A DNA stretch of 64,000 bases, from contig NZ_VTOM01000030.1 in the NCBI RefSeq assembly GCF_009765365.1, positions 1 to 64,000 on the forward strand, in the 5' to 3' direction. Source of the stretch: Antarcticirhabdus aurantiaca (lineage in GTDB: Bacteria > Pseudomonadota > Alphaproteobacteria > Rhizobiales > Rhizobiaceae). A program made the translations under genes and the position numbers. The notes below the pieces were generated by a model, which was given only the letters and a program-made list of their open reading frames with translations, ran no database searches and was not told the DNA's origin. Positions 56,087 to 64,000 of this stretch are shown here, piece after piece; within the stretch, counting starts at the first letter, position 1, and each line of letters begins with the position of its first letter.

Positions 56087-59000
56087 ATGCCCGCGCTGCG
56101 CCCGCCCTTTCTGCTTCTTCGCGTCGCCTGCCTCGCCGCGGGTCTGGCCGTCGCCGCCCCGGCATTCGCGAGCTTCGACGACGAGCTCGTCGCCGCGACG
56201 TCGATCGTCGAGGCCAACGCGTCCGCGATCGACGCGGCGCGCGATCCGCAGGAGCGGGCGCGGCTCCTGCGCGGCTCCATCGAAGCGATCGACATCCTGG
56301 CCGGCTTCGCCTCGCCTGAGGTCGGCTCCCAGGCCGCCCGGGACGCGCTGACGCGGCTCGGGCGCGAGGGGCTGACGCCGGACGTTCTGCGCATGTCGCT
56401 CGTCGACGTGCTGCTGCCGAGCCTCGGCGCCGGCGCCACCGGCCTCGACGTCGAGATCAAGGCCACGGCCGGGAGCCTGTCCGATCCCGCCTACCGCTCC
56501 GCGGCCTGGGCCGCTCTCGCCCGCGCCCACGCGGCCCTCGGCGAAGCGGAGGAGGCCGAGCGCCTCGCCGAGCGGGCGATCGACGAGGCGCAGGCGATCG
56601 AGCGCGATCCGACCCGCAACGGTGCGCTGCGCGGTGCGGTGCTGTCGGCCGCCGCGCCCGGCCGCGTGCCCGCCGCGGCGGCGAAGGCGAGCGACCTCAT
56701 GAACACGGCGGCCGCCCGCGCCGGCCTCTACCAGGATCTCGCTAGGCTCAGGCTGCGCGCCAGTGCGACCGGCGAGACCGACGACGACGCGCTGCCCGAG
56801 GCCGCCGAGCTCGACCGCCGCGCCCGCGAGTCCCTGGCGTCGGGGCGGCTGCGCGCGGCGCTGACCGCCGCCCAGGCCATGGATCGCGACGAGAAGATGC
56901 GCGACGCGCGTCTCGGCGACATCCTCGACGCAGCGCTTGCCGCCGACAACGAGCCGCTCGGCCTGGAAGCGGCCAAGTCCTTCGGCCGCAACAAGCCGCA
57001 GGACGGGGCGCTGCGCCGCCTCGTCGACCGGCTGTTCGAGTCCGGCCATCCGCTGCGGGCCGGCGAGATCGCCGCGCTGATCATCCGCGACAAGGCGCGG
57101 GCCGATGCCGAGATCGCCGTGTCCGACAAGCTGCGCGAGAACGGTTACCGCCGGGCCGCGCTGGACGTCCTGGAGCGGATCGCCGTCTCGCCCGTCGACA
57201 ACGGCGACACCGCCGCGCGGATCGTCGACCGCCTCGCGGCCGGCGACGCCTTCGACGTCGCGAAAGAGCGCGCCGCCGCGATCACCGCGCCGGAGGCCCG
57301 CTCGCAGGGCTTCTCGCGCCTCGCCAAGCGCCTAGCCGATGCGGGCCGCATCGAGGACGCGCGGGCGCTCCTGCCGGAGGCGAGCCGCCCCGACGACCGC
57401 TCCTTCGCGGAAAGTGGCCTGGCGCGCGCTCTCGCCCGCAGCGGCCGGATCGAGGACGCGCAGGCCATCGCCGACCGCCTGACGATCTCCGAGGACCGCG
57501 ACCGCGCTCTGGAAGCCATCGCCCAAGCCCGCGCCGAGGCTGGCGCGCCGGACGAGGCCCGTTCGGCGATCGACGCGATCGCGGGAAGCGAGACGCGGGC
57601 GAGCGCCCTCGCGGCCCTGGCCGGCGCGCTCGGCCGGGCGGAGCAGGGCGCCGCCCTGGCCCGCCTCGACGAGGCGCAGGGGATTCTCGGGACCGCCGAT
57701 GCGCGCGCTGAGCGCGTCCGGATCGCCCGCGCCTTCGCCGAGCTCGGCGATCTCGGGCGCGCCGACGCGGCGATCGCGCTTATCGCCGATCCGCGGGCCC
57801 GCGCCGAGGCGCAGGAAGCCGTCGCCGCCCATCAGGCGGGGCAGGGCGCCCTCGACGATGCCGAACGGCGCCGGGAACTTCTTGCCGCGGGCCCCGCCCG
57901 CGACCGGCTCGCCGCGCGCGTCGCGCTCGCCCGCTTCGCGGCCGAGGACGACCTGTCGCGCCTCGTCGCCGACCTGCGCCCGCTGCCCTACGACATCCGC
58001 GTTCCCGCCTTTCGCGAGGCGGCCGAGCGCGAGGCGACGCGGCTCGACCGGCGCGGCTGGATCGATCCCGGCAATGCCGTGACCGCCCTCGCGCCGGCCG
58101 CGGTGCCGACCGCCCGCGCGAACTTCGCCGTCGGCCACCAGCTCGTCACCGCGCCAATCGCCGGCCTCGACGCGCCCGAGCGGGTCGAGCTGCCGGACGT
58201 GTCCGGCCACACCGCCGCGGCGTTGCGCGCGCGGATGCCCGCGCCGAGCGGCGGCAAGGCGAGCATCGCCATTCTCGGCTTCAGCCCCTTCAGCCAGGAA
58301 GCCTTCAAGCTGACGGCCAAGGGCCGCGAGGCGATCTACGAGGTGCAGCGCGCCCAGAAGCTCACCTGGCCGCGCTACATCGCGATCGAGAGCGGCACGA
58401 TGAGCTTCGGCCAGCTCATGCGCCAGCTGCCCGACGCCGCGGCGCTCGGCATGCTCTCGTCCGAGGGCGGCGTCCTGATGGTCCGCGTGCCGGTCGTCGT
58501 CCTGCCGGGCGCCTCCCTCGTGATGTCCGGCCAGGAGTTCTCGCAATACCGCTTCAGCGCCACCACCGGCGCCTTCCTGGCGGTCGCCGGCAGCCTCGTC
58601 GTGCAGGATACGGCCTTTGTCGGCTGGGACGAGGCGGGGAACCGCCCGGCCGAGGCGACTGACCAGACCAAGGCGGATTTCCGCCCCTTCATCACCGCCT
58701 GGGGCGGCAGCCACCTCGCCATCGCGGGCAGCCGCCTCGCCATGCTCGGCTACGATTCCGGCAAGGCCTACGGGCTCACCCAGTCGAGCGGCGCGGCGGT
58801 GCAGGACCTCTACCGCTTCGGCCCGGCGAGCCCGAAGGGCGACATCGTCGACAATTCGTTCGAGAACCTGCGCTACGGCTATTACAGCTACGAGGCGGAC
58901 GGCGTCTTCGTCGTCGGCAACGAGTACCGCGACAACGTCGTCTACGGCATCGACCCGCACGACCGCTCGCACGGCCTGGTGATCGCGCTCAACACCGCCT

Positions 59001-59770
59001 ACGGCACCTTTAAGAAGCACGGCATCATCGTTTCGCGCGAGGTCAACGACAGCTTCATCTTCGCCAACCTGTCGGTCGACAACCACGGTTCGGGCATCAT
59101 GCTCGACCGCCAGAGCCTCCGAAACGTCGTCTACGCCAACACCGCCCGGAACAACGGCGGCGACGGCCTGTCCTTCTACGAGAGCGGCTGCAACATCGCC
59201 CTGTCCAACATGCTGAAGGGCAACCGCCGCGCCGGCATCAAGGTGCGCAACAGCGCGGCCGTCGCGCTCTACGACAACACGGTCGAGAACAACGCCGCCT
59301 CGGGCGCCGATATCTACGCCTCCGACCTGCGCACCTCCCCGGAAGGGCTCCTGCGCAACTTCGTGCTCGATCCCTTCGAGCCGGTCGCCACGACCATCCT
59401 CGGGCAGAACCGCTTCGTCGCCAACCACCTCGGCATCAACTCGGCCGGCGCCACCACCATCATGCTCGACCGCAACGCCTTCAACGACCAGCGCAACCAG
59501 GTCTTCTCCGGCGATCTGCGCCTCCTGTCCTCGTATCTCCTCCAGATCGGCGAGAACGCCGCGGTCGCCGTCGACAACACCTGCCAGCCCGAGCCCTCCG
59601 CGAACGCCCATCACGGGCAGGCCTGCGAATTGCCGGGCTTCGCGCCCCTGAAGGCCCGCACGAAAGCGCCGGCCGTGCCGATCGGCCCCGACGGCAAGCC
59701 CCGTTCCTGCAATGCGCCCGGCGGCTCGCCCCAGGCCAAGGTCACTCTGGGAGGCCGTTCCGATGGCTGA
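56087..59770 (+). CDS. algG: Mannuronan C5-epimerase AlgG fused to a large N-terminal helical-repeat domain
   Basis: A 1227-residue secreted protein. The signal peptide is LLLRVACLAAGLAVAAPAFA (cleaved near residue 30). Residues about 35-690 are TPR-like helical repeats, for example SRLAKRLADAGRIEDARALL and LARALARSGRIEDAQAIADR. Residues about 700-1180 are the AlgG right-handed beta-helix: YGIDPHDRSHGLVIALNTAY (catalytic DPHD, His958), KKHGIIVSREVNDSFIFANL, GIMLDRQSLRNVVYANTARN, GIKVRNSAAVALYDNTVENN and LDPFEP. AlgG converts mannuronate to guluronate in the growing chain in the periplasm. Separate AlgG proteins are about 540 residues, so the fusion is unusual. The frame is open throughout, with no internal signal peptide. 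Confidence 0.92.
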   Translation: MPALRPPFLLLRVACLAAGLAVAAPAFASFDDELVAATSIVEANASAIDAARDPQERARLLRGSIEAIDILAGFASPEVGSQAARDALTRLGREGLTPDVLRMSLVDVLLPSLGAGATGLDVEIKATAGSLSDPAYRSAAWAALARAHAALGEAEEAERLAERAIDEAQAIERDPTRNGALRGAVLSAAAPGRVPAAAAKASDLMNTAAARAGLYQDLARLRLRASATGETDDDALPEAAELDRRARESLASGRLRAALTAAQAMDRDEKMRDARLGDILDAALAADNEPLGLEAAKSFGRNKPQDGALRRLVDRLFESGHPLRAGEIAALIIRDKARADAEIAVSDKLRENGYRRAALDVLERIAVSPVDNGDTAARIVDRLAAGDAFDVAKERAAAITAPEARSQGFSRLAKRLADAGRIEDARALLPEASRPDDRSFAESGLARALARSGRIEDAQAIADRLTISEDRDRALEAIAQARAEAGAPDEARSAIDAIAGSETRASALAALAGALGRAEQGAALARLDEAQGILGTADARAERVRIARAFAELGDLGRADAAIALIADPRARAEAQEAVAAHQAGQGALDDAERRRELLAAGPARDRLAARVALARFAAEDDLSRLVADLRPLPYDIRVPAFREAAEREATRLDRRGWIDPGNAVTALAPAAVPTARANFAVGHQLVTAPIAGLDAPERVELPDVSGHTAAALRARMPAPSGGKASIAILGFSPFSQEAFKLTAKGREAIYEVQRAQKLTWPRYIAIESGTMSFGQLMRQLPDAAALGMLSSEGGVLMVRVPVVVLPGASLVMSGQEFSQYRFSATTGAFLAVAGSLVVQDTAFVGWDEAGNRPAEATDQTKADFRPFITAWGGSHLAIAGSRLAMLGYDSGKAYGLTQSSGAAVQDLYRFGPASPKGDIVDNSFENLRYGYYSYEADGVFVVGNEYRDNVVYGIDPHDRSHGLVIALNTAYGTFKKHGIIVSREVNDSFIFANLSVDNHGSGIMLDRQSLRNVVYANTARNNGGDGLSFYESGCNIALSNMLKGNRRAGIKVRNSAAVALYDNTVENNAASGADIYASDLRTSPEGLLRNFVLDPFEPVATTILGQNRFVANHLGINSAGATTIMLDRNAFNDQRNQVFSGDLRLLSSYLLQIGENAAVAVDNTCQPEPSANAHHGQACELPGFAPLKARTKAPAVPIGPDGKPRSCNAPGGSPQAKVTLGGRSDG

Positions 59771-60887
59771 CGCGCGCCGCTGCCTGACGTCCCTCGCCGT
59801 TCTCGCCGGCCTCGTGCTTTCTCTGCCGGGCGCCGCCCGGGCGGACGGCTGGACGGGCCTCTTCGACGTGCCCGCCCGGCAGGCGGCGCTGAAGACGCGG
59901 GAACTCGCCTCCGTGCGCGCCGCATGCCTCGCGATCCCGGCCAAGTCCGCCTGGCGGCGCCTCGCGCCGATCCCCGCGCTCCAGCCGACCGAGGGCTACG
60001 GCTCGGACAACTCGGCCGAGGACTTTTCCTGGGCGGTCATGGTCCTGTCGGGCCGGGCGCTCGGGGGCGACGAGAAGGCCCGGCGCCAGCTCGCGGAGCT
60101 GATGCTCGCCTGGGCGGAGGCCGATGCCTTCGAGGCGACGCCCGAAGCCTACGACCCTTATTACGCGCTGAAGCGCCAGCTCCTGCCGCTCGCGGTCGCC
60201 TTCCAAGTCCTGTCCCCCACGCTGACGGACGAGGAGGCGAAAACCTTGCGCGACTGGATCGATCCGCTGGTACGCCGGATCGACGCGCGCTTCGATGGCG
60301 ACGTCGACCTCAACAACCACCGCACCCTCGCCGACAGCGTCCTCATGGTCTGGGGCTCGATTGTCGGCGACGAGGCCCTGTTCGAGAAGGGCGTCGGGCG
60401 CTTCCGCGAAACGCTCGCCGAAACCCGCGCCGACGGCACGCTGCCGCTGGAGGCCCGGCGCGGGGCGCGCGCCCTCTGGTACCAGCGCCAGACCCTGGCG
60501 AGCCTCACCGTGATCGCCGAGGCCGCCCGCGGACACGGGCTCGACCTCTACGCGCAAGCCTCGCCGGACGGGCGAAAGAGCTTCGCGACGCTCCTGTCGG
60601 CGCTCCTCAACGGCCTCGACGCGCCGCTTCTCGCCACCGTCTACAGTGCCGAGAACCACATTCCCGGGCCCGAGAAGGACTACCTGAAGCCCGATCTCGG
60701 CTTCATGGAAACCCGCGGCCACGGCCGCCACTACATGGCCTTCACCGAAGCCGCCGCGCGCGGCGGGAGCGAGCTCGCCTTCGGGCGCCTCGACGCGCTC
60801 GTGGACAGCCGGCTCGCCGGCCAGCGCCCGCTCATCGACGAGTTCGTCGGCGGCAACGCCACCTGCTTCTGGGGACAGCCGCGATGA
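59763..60887 (+). CDS. algL: Alginate lyase (polysaccharide lyase family 5-like)
   Basis: A 374-residue periplasmic lyase cleaving mannuronate linkages, clearing misplaced polymer during export. The signal peptide is CLTSLAVLAGLVLSLPGAARA. The (alpha/alpha) toroid matches AlgL: VDLNNHRTLADSVLMVWGSI, then GTLPLEARRGARALWYQRQT. The catalytic Asn185-His186, Arg233 and Tyr240 keep exactly the spacing of the Pseudomonas residues 201-202, 249 and 256. Identity outside the core is low, so preference for mannuronate is inferred. It overlaps the stop of the AlgG fusion by 8 nt. Confidence 0.9.
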   Translation: MADARRCLTSLAVLAGLVLSLPGAARADGWTGLFDVPARQAALKTRELASVRAACLAIPAKSAWRRLAPIPALQPTEGYGSDNSAEDFSWAVMVLSGRALGGDEKARRQLAELMLAWAEADAFEATPEAYDPYYALKRQLLPLAVAFQVLSPTLTDEEAKTLRDWIDPLVRRIDARFDGDVDLNNHRTLADSVLMVWGSIVGDEALFEKGVGRFRETLAETRADGTLPLEARRGARALWYQRQTLASLTVIAEAARGHGLDLYAQASPDGRKSFATLLSALLNGLDAPLLATVYSAENHIPGPEKDYLKPDLGFMETRGHGRHYMAFTEAAARGGSELAFGRLDALVDSRLAGQRPLIDEFVGGNATCFWGQPR

Positions 60888-63610
60888 CGACGCTTCAGCG
60901 CGCCCTTCTTCTCGCTTCGGTTCTCGGCTTCGCCGGGCCGCACCTCGCTTCGGCCGCCGAGGCCGACGGCGCCCTCGCGGCGAGCCGCGCGACGCTGGAG
61001 CGCCTCGCCGCGAGCCCGGCCGCGGCCGACCGGCGGGCGCTCGGCGACTTCCTCGCGGTCGGCCTGCCGGTCAGCGCCGCCAATCCCCTGCGGGCCCCCG
61101 ACCGACCGGGCGCGGTGCGCGCCTATCGCGAGGCGATCGCGGCCGGCGACCGCTCGCCCGAAACGCTCGCGGCGCTCGCCCGGCTGGCGCTCTTCGACGA
61201 GGACCGCGCCCTTCTCGCCGAGATCGGCCCGATGCTGCGCCAGGCGGCCTTCCGCCAGGACGGCGAGGCCGCCTTCCTCCTGGCGGTGGCCGTGCGCGAC
61301 GGCTGGCTTCAGGCCGAGGAGAGCCCCGAGTCGCTGATGAAGGCGGCGGCCGTGATGGGCAGCCTGTCGGCGCTCCTCGACATCGCCCGCAGCGGCGAGG
61401 CGCCGTCGGACACGGTGAAGCAGGTCGCCCTCGCCGAGCTGCGGGACAAGGCGATGAACGGCTCGGCCGGCGCCATGGTCTCGCTCGCCCACGCCTATCG
61501 CGACGGCCTCCTGACCGGGGTCGACGAGGCCATGGCGACGAAGTGGCTGGAAGCCGCCGCCGCGCTCAACCACGTCCCGGCCATGGTGGAACTCGCCGGC
61601 CGGCTCGTTCACGGCGTCGGCGGGCCGGCCGATCCGGCCCGCGCGCTCGACCTCCTGCGCCGCGCCGCGCGCGGCGGCAGCAGCGACGCGGCCATGGCGA
61701 TCGGCGACGACGCGGCCGATCTCGGCCTCCTGTCGGTTCCCCAGGAGGAGGGCCGGCAGTGGCTCGCCTGGGCCGCGGAGACCGGCACGCCGCGCGCCGC
61801 CGCCCAACTCGCCAGCCTCAACCTTCGCGCCGCGCTGCGCGGCGACGTCTCGCCCGAGCTGCGCACGGCCCGCATCGACGCCGCGCTCGCGCCGATCGCG
61901 AGCGATCCCGACGCGCTGGCGAGCCTCGCCGCCCGCTTCCGCACCAGCGCCGACGGCGCGCTCCTCGAGGTCCGGCTCCTGCCGCTCCTGCACCGGCGCA
62001 CGCTGGAGGGCAGCATCGCCGCGGGTCTCGCCCTCGACGCCTGGCTGCGGCTCGGTGGCCGCCCCATGCCGGAGGATGCGGGCACCGCGCTCGTTGCGGC
62101 CCTGCGGGCCGACGCCGACACCGGCGTCGCGCAGTCGAGCTACACCCTCGCCGCGCTCTCGCTCGACGGCCGCATCGGCCCCGCCGCCCTGTCGCGCGAG
62201 GAGGCCGTGGACCGCCTCTTCGACGCCGCCTCGCTCGATGTCGGCCAGGCGGCCCTTCGCATCGGCAAGATGTACGCCTACGGCCAGACCTTCGCCAAGA
62301 GCCGGGCCTTCGCCAAGCGCTGGTTCGAGAAGGCCGCGGCGCTCGACGTCGAGGCGGCGCGCTGGCTCCTCGCCGACCTCGAGATGCGCGACGGGGACGC
62401 GGCCGAGCGGGCGGCGGGCGAGCGCTTCTACGCCGCGCGCATGGCCGCGGGCGACGCCCGCGCGGCCAGCGCAGACGTTGCCTGGCGCCTGCGCGCCGGC
62501 ATCCTCGACGCGGCGGCCATCGCCCGGGCCGAGGAGATCGCCACGACCGCGGCCTCGGCCGTCAGCCTCGCCCGCATCCTCGTCGCGGGCGGCCGGCCCG
62601 ACCTCGCCGAGGCGGCCCGGCGCGTGCTGCAGCCCTTTGTCGGTCGTAACCCCGACCCGCAGGCGCTCGTCGTCTTCGCCCGCACGCTGATGGACACCGG
62701 CGCGGCGGCCCCGGAGCACGAGCGCGGCGTGTCGATGCTGGAGCGTGCCGTGGCGCTCGGCTCGGACGAGGCGAGCATCGCCCTTGCCGGCATCTACCTC
62801 TCGAACATTTCCTACGCCCCCAAGCAGGCGGAGGCGGTGGAGCTTCTGGAGACCGTGCTCGCCCGCGATCCGACCGACATCGCCGCCCGGCTCCTCCTGT
62901 CGGACGCTTACCTCCTCGGTTACGGCGTGGCGCGCGACCCGAAGAAGGCCAACGACCTGATCGGCGGCGTCCTCGTCCAGAGCTCCTCCGACAGCCCCGA
63001 GGCCGCGATCCTCGAAGCCGACTGGCTGAGCTTCTCCGACGCCAAGCGCGACCCGCGCCGGGCGGTGGATCTCCTGCGCCAGCAGGTCGAGCGCGGCTCC
63101 GTCGCGGCCGGCCGGGCGCTCGCCGTCACCTATCTCAACGGCTTCGGCCCGTCCCACGACGCGGATCTGGCGGCCGGCCTGATGTTCGGGGCGGCGAGCG
63201 GGGGCGACAAGGAGGCCATGGCCGGCCTCGGCCACCTCCTCCTCAACGGCATGGGCGTCGCCCGCGCGCCGCAGGACGGCATCGCCTGGCTGCAGAAGGC
63301 GGCCGACGCCGGCAACGCCACCGCCATGTACGACCTGTCGCGCATCTTCGCGCTCGGTACGGGGGGCGAGACCGATCCGGCCAAGAGCATCGCCTGGCTG
63401 ACGCGGGCGGCCGAGCGTGGCCATCCCGCCGCGACCTACCAGCTCGCCGTCGCCTATCTCGAGGGCGATGGCGTGGCGCGCGACCGCGACGAGGCGCTGC
63501 GCTGGCTGAAGCGCTCGGAAGCCGGCGGCAACCTTCTGGCCGGCCGCACCATCCGCCAGATCGAAACGGCCGGCCCCGACGCCGACCGGGATTCCATCGA
63601 GCTCGAATAG
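60884..63610 (+). CDS. algK: AlgK-like Sel1/TPR periplasmic scaffold protein
   Basis: A 908-residue secreted protein with a signal peptide (RALLLASVLGFAGPHLASAA) and Sel1-like repeats along the length, clearest at the C-terminus: AGLGHLLLNGMGVARAPQDG, LSRIFALGTGGETDPAKSIA and LAVAYLEGDGVARDRDEALR. The Pseudomonas AlgK, an outer-membrane lipoprotein scaffold for the alginate export complex, has the same repeat class but is about 475 residues. Here there is no lipobox Cys, so outer-membrane lipidation is not expected. The ATG overlaps the algL stop (ATGA). AlgK by position and repeat class; not by close sequence match. Confidence 0.8.
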   Translation: MTTLQRALLLASVLGFAGPHLASAAEADGALAASRATLERLAASPAAADRRALGDFLAVGLPVSAANPLRAPDRPGAVRAYREAIAAGDRSPETLAALARLALFDEDRALLAEIGPMLRQAAFRQDGEAAFLLAVAVRDGWLQAEESPESLMKAAAVMGSLSALLDIARSGEAPSDTVKQVALAELRDKAMNGSAGAMVSLAHAYRDGLLTGVDEAMATKWLEAAAALNHVPAMVELAGRLVHGVGGPADPARALDLLRRAARGGSSDAAMAIGDDAADLGLLSVPQEEGRQWLAWAAETGTPRAAAQLASLNLRAALRGDVSPELRTARIDAALAPIASDPDALASLAARFRTSADGALLEVRLLPLLHRRTLEGSIAAGLALDAWLRLGGRPMPEDAGTALVAALRADADTGVAQSSYTLAALSLDGRIGPAALSREEAVDRLFDAASLDVGQAALRIGKMYAYGQTFAKSRAFAKRWFEKAAALDVEAARWLLADLEMRDGDAAERAAGERFYAARMAAGDARAASADVAWRLRAGILDAAAIARAEEIATTAASAVSLARILVAGGRPDLAEAARRVLQPFVGRNPDPQALVVFARTLMDTGAAAPEHERGVSMLERAVALGSDEASIALAGIYLSNISYAPKQAEAVELLETVLARDPTDIAARLLLSDAYLLGYGVARDPKKANDLIGGVLVQSSSDSPEAAILEADWLSFSDAKRDPRRAVDLLRQQVERGSVAAGRALAVTYLNGFGPSHDADLAAGLMFGAASGGDKEAMAGLGHLLLNGMGVARAPQDGIAWLQKAADAGNATAMYDLSRIFALGTGGETDPAKSIAWLTRAAERGHPAATYQLAVAYLEGDGVARDRDEALRWLKRSEAGGNLLAGRTIRQIETAGPDADRDSIELE

Positions 63611-63647
63611 GCCTGCCGGCCGAACCGCGAACGGGAGGATCGCTTCC

Positions 63648-64000
63648 ATGACTTCGATGATCGACAGGTCCCGGCGCCGCCGTGCGGCGGCCGCCCTTGC
63701 CGGCGCCTCGCTCCTGGCGCTCCTCGCGGGCGCCGCCGCGGCGCAGGAGCCCGGGCTCGCCCTGCCGGCGCTTTCGGCATTGCCGGGCCTCGCCGCGCCC
63801 GCGCCGCCGAGGGAGCCGGTCGTGCCGCTGCCAACGCCCGCGCCCGTCTACGCCGATCCCGCCGCCGGCGTCGGCGCGGCCGACGCCAAGGCGACCCTGC
63901 GCCGGCCGCCGAAGCTCGCCGATGCGACGCTCTGCCGCCCGCCCGCCGCGGCGAGCCCGCCGGCGATCGACTGGGCTGCCTGGGACGGGGGAGACCCGGG
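63648..64000 (+). CDS. Secreted alginate-operon protein, truncated by the window edge
   Basis: 117 codons of a longer gene. It starts MTSMIDRSRRRRAAAALAGA and has a signal peptide ending near LAGAAAAQEP, then a Pro/Ala-rich linker and a sequence KLADATLCRPPAAA. GGGAGGA lies 10 nt upstream of the ATG. The LCxPA-like start of the mature part recalls AlgX, the O-acetyl-transfer/export protein, but the evidence is too short to name it. AlgE, AlgJ and unknown periplasmic proteins are alternatives. Confidence 0.6.
   Translation, partial: MTSMIDRSRRRRAAAALAGASLLALLAGAAAAQEPGLALPALSALPGLAAPAPPREPVVPLPTPAPVYADPAAGVGAADAKATLRRPPKLADATLCRPPAAASPPAIDWAAWDGGDP

Noticed and set aside
60731-63649. A 972-codon minus-strand frame opposite the AlgK-like gene
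   Set aside because: It is antisense to a gene with signal peptide, ribosome coupling and Sel1 repeats; its translation is compositionally biased and lacks motifs.

Overview
This is a GC-rich (about 70% by eye), densely packed chromosomal window from an alphaproteobacterium, most likely Hyphomicrobiales (Rhizobiales). The evidence is gene content (SapC-family protein, KpsT/KpsM-like ABC export pair, PrsDE-like type I secretion, UgpC-type sugar ABC systems, eutBC without a microcompartment operon) and the many ATGA/GTGA overlaps. The genus cannot be fixed from sequence alone. No rRNA, tRNA, CRISPR array, transposase or prophage was recognised.

Layout. 1-7 kb: a small unknown gene, an aldo/keto reductase and a ribose-type sugar ABC transporter operon ending in an SMP-30 lactonase. 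7-13 kb: a GAF histidine kinase and response regulator divergent from that operon, an ankyrin protein, a secreted unknown, ethanolamine ammonia-lyase eutBC and a DUF2218 protein. 13.6-28 kb: a minus-strand surface-polysaccharide region with a Gfo/Idh/MocA dehydrogenase, several glycosyltransferases including a 1239-residue protein with three GT4 modules, a SapC protein, an FkbM methyltransferase, two GDP-mannose 4,6-dehydratases and a KpsT/KpsM-like exporter; a plus-strand metalloprotease is embedded in it. 28.5-34 kb: type I secretion ATPase and adaptor, an Xre regulator and a large low-complexity protein. 34-37.7 kb: the dTDP-L-rhamnose pathway (rfbA divergent from rfbC-rfbB-rfbD). 37.7-45.5 kb: a LacI-controlled binding-protein-dependent sugar uptake and catabolism operon whose ATPase gene carries an in-frame palindromic insertion. 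45.5-50.2 kb: glpK-glpR, a CAP-domain lipoprotein, an alpha/beta hydrolase and a SLOG-like protein. 50.2-64 kb: a long gene-poor gap, a Crp/Fnr regulator, then an alginate-type biosynthesis operon that runs off the window.

The most interesting system is that last operon: algD, alg8, alg44, a giant helical-repeat/AlgG fusion, algL and an enlarged AlgK-like gene. Catalytic and c-di-GMP-binding residues match the Pseudomonas alginate proteins (Cys268 of AlgD; RxxxR and DxSxxG of the Alg44 PilZ domain; the DPHD motif of AlgG; Asn-His-Arg-Tyr of AlgL with identical spacing), but gene order and domain architecture differ. It should make GDP-mannuronate, polymerise it under c-di-GMP control, and epimerise and trim the chain in the periplasm. 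The outer-membrane porin, acetylation genes and algA are expected beyond the right edge. A second notable item is the 159-bp palindromic element (exactly 53 codons) inside the sugar-transport ATPase gene near 41 kb.
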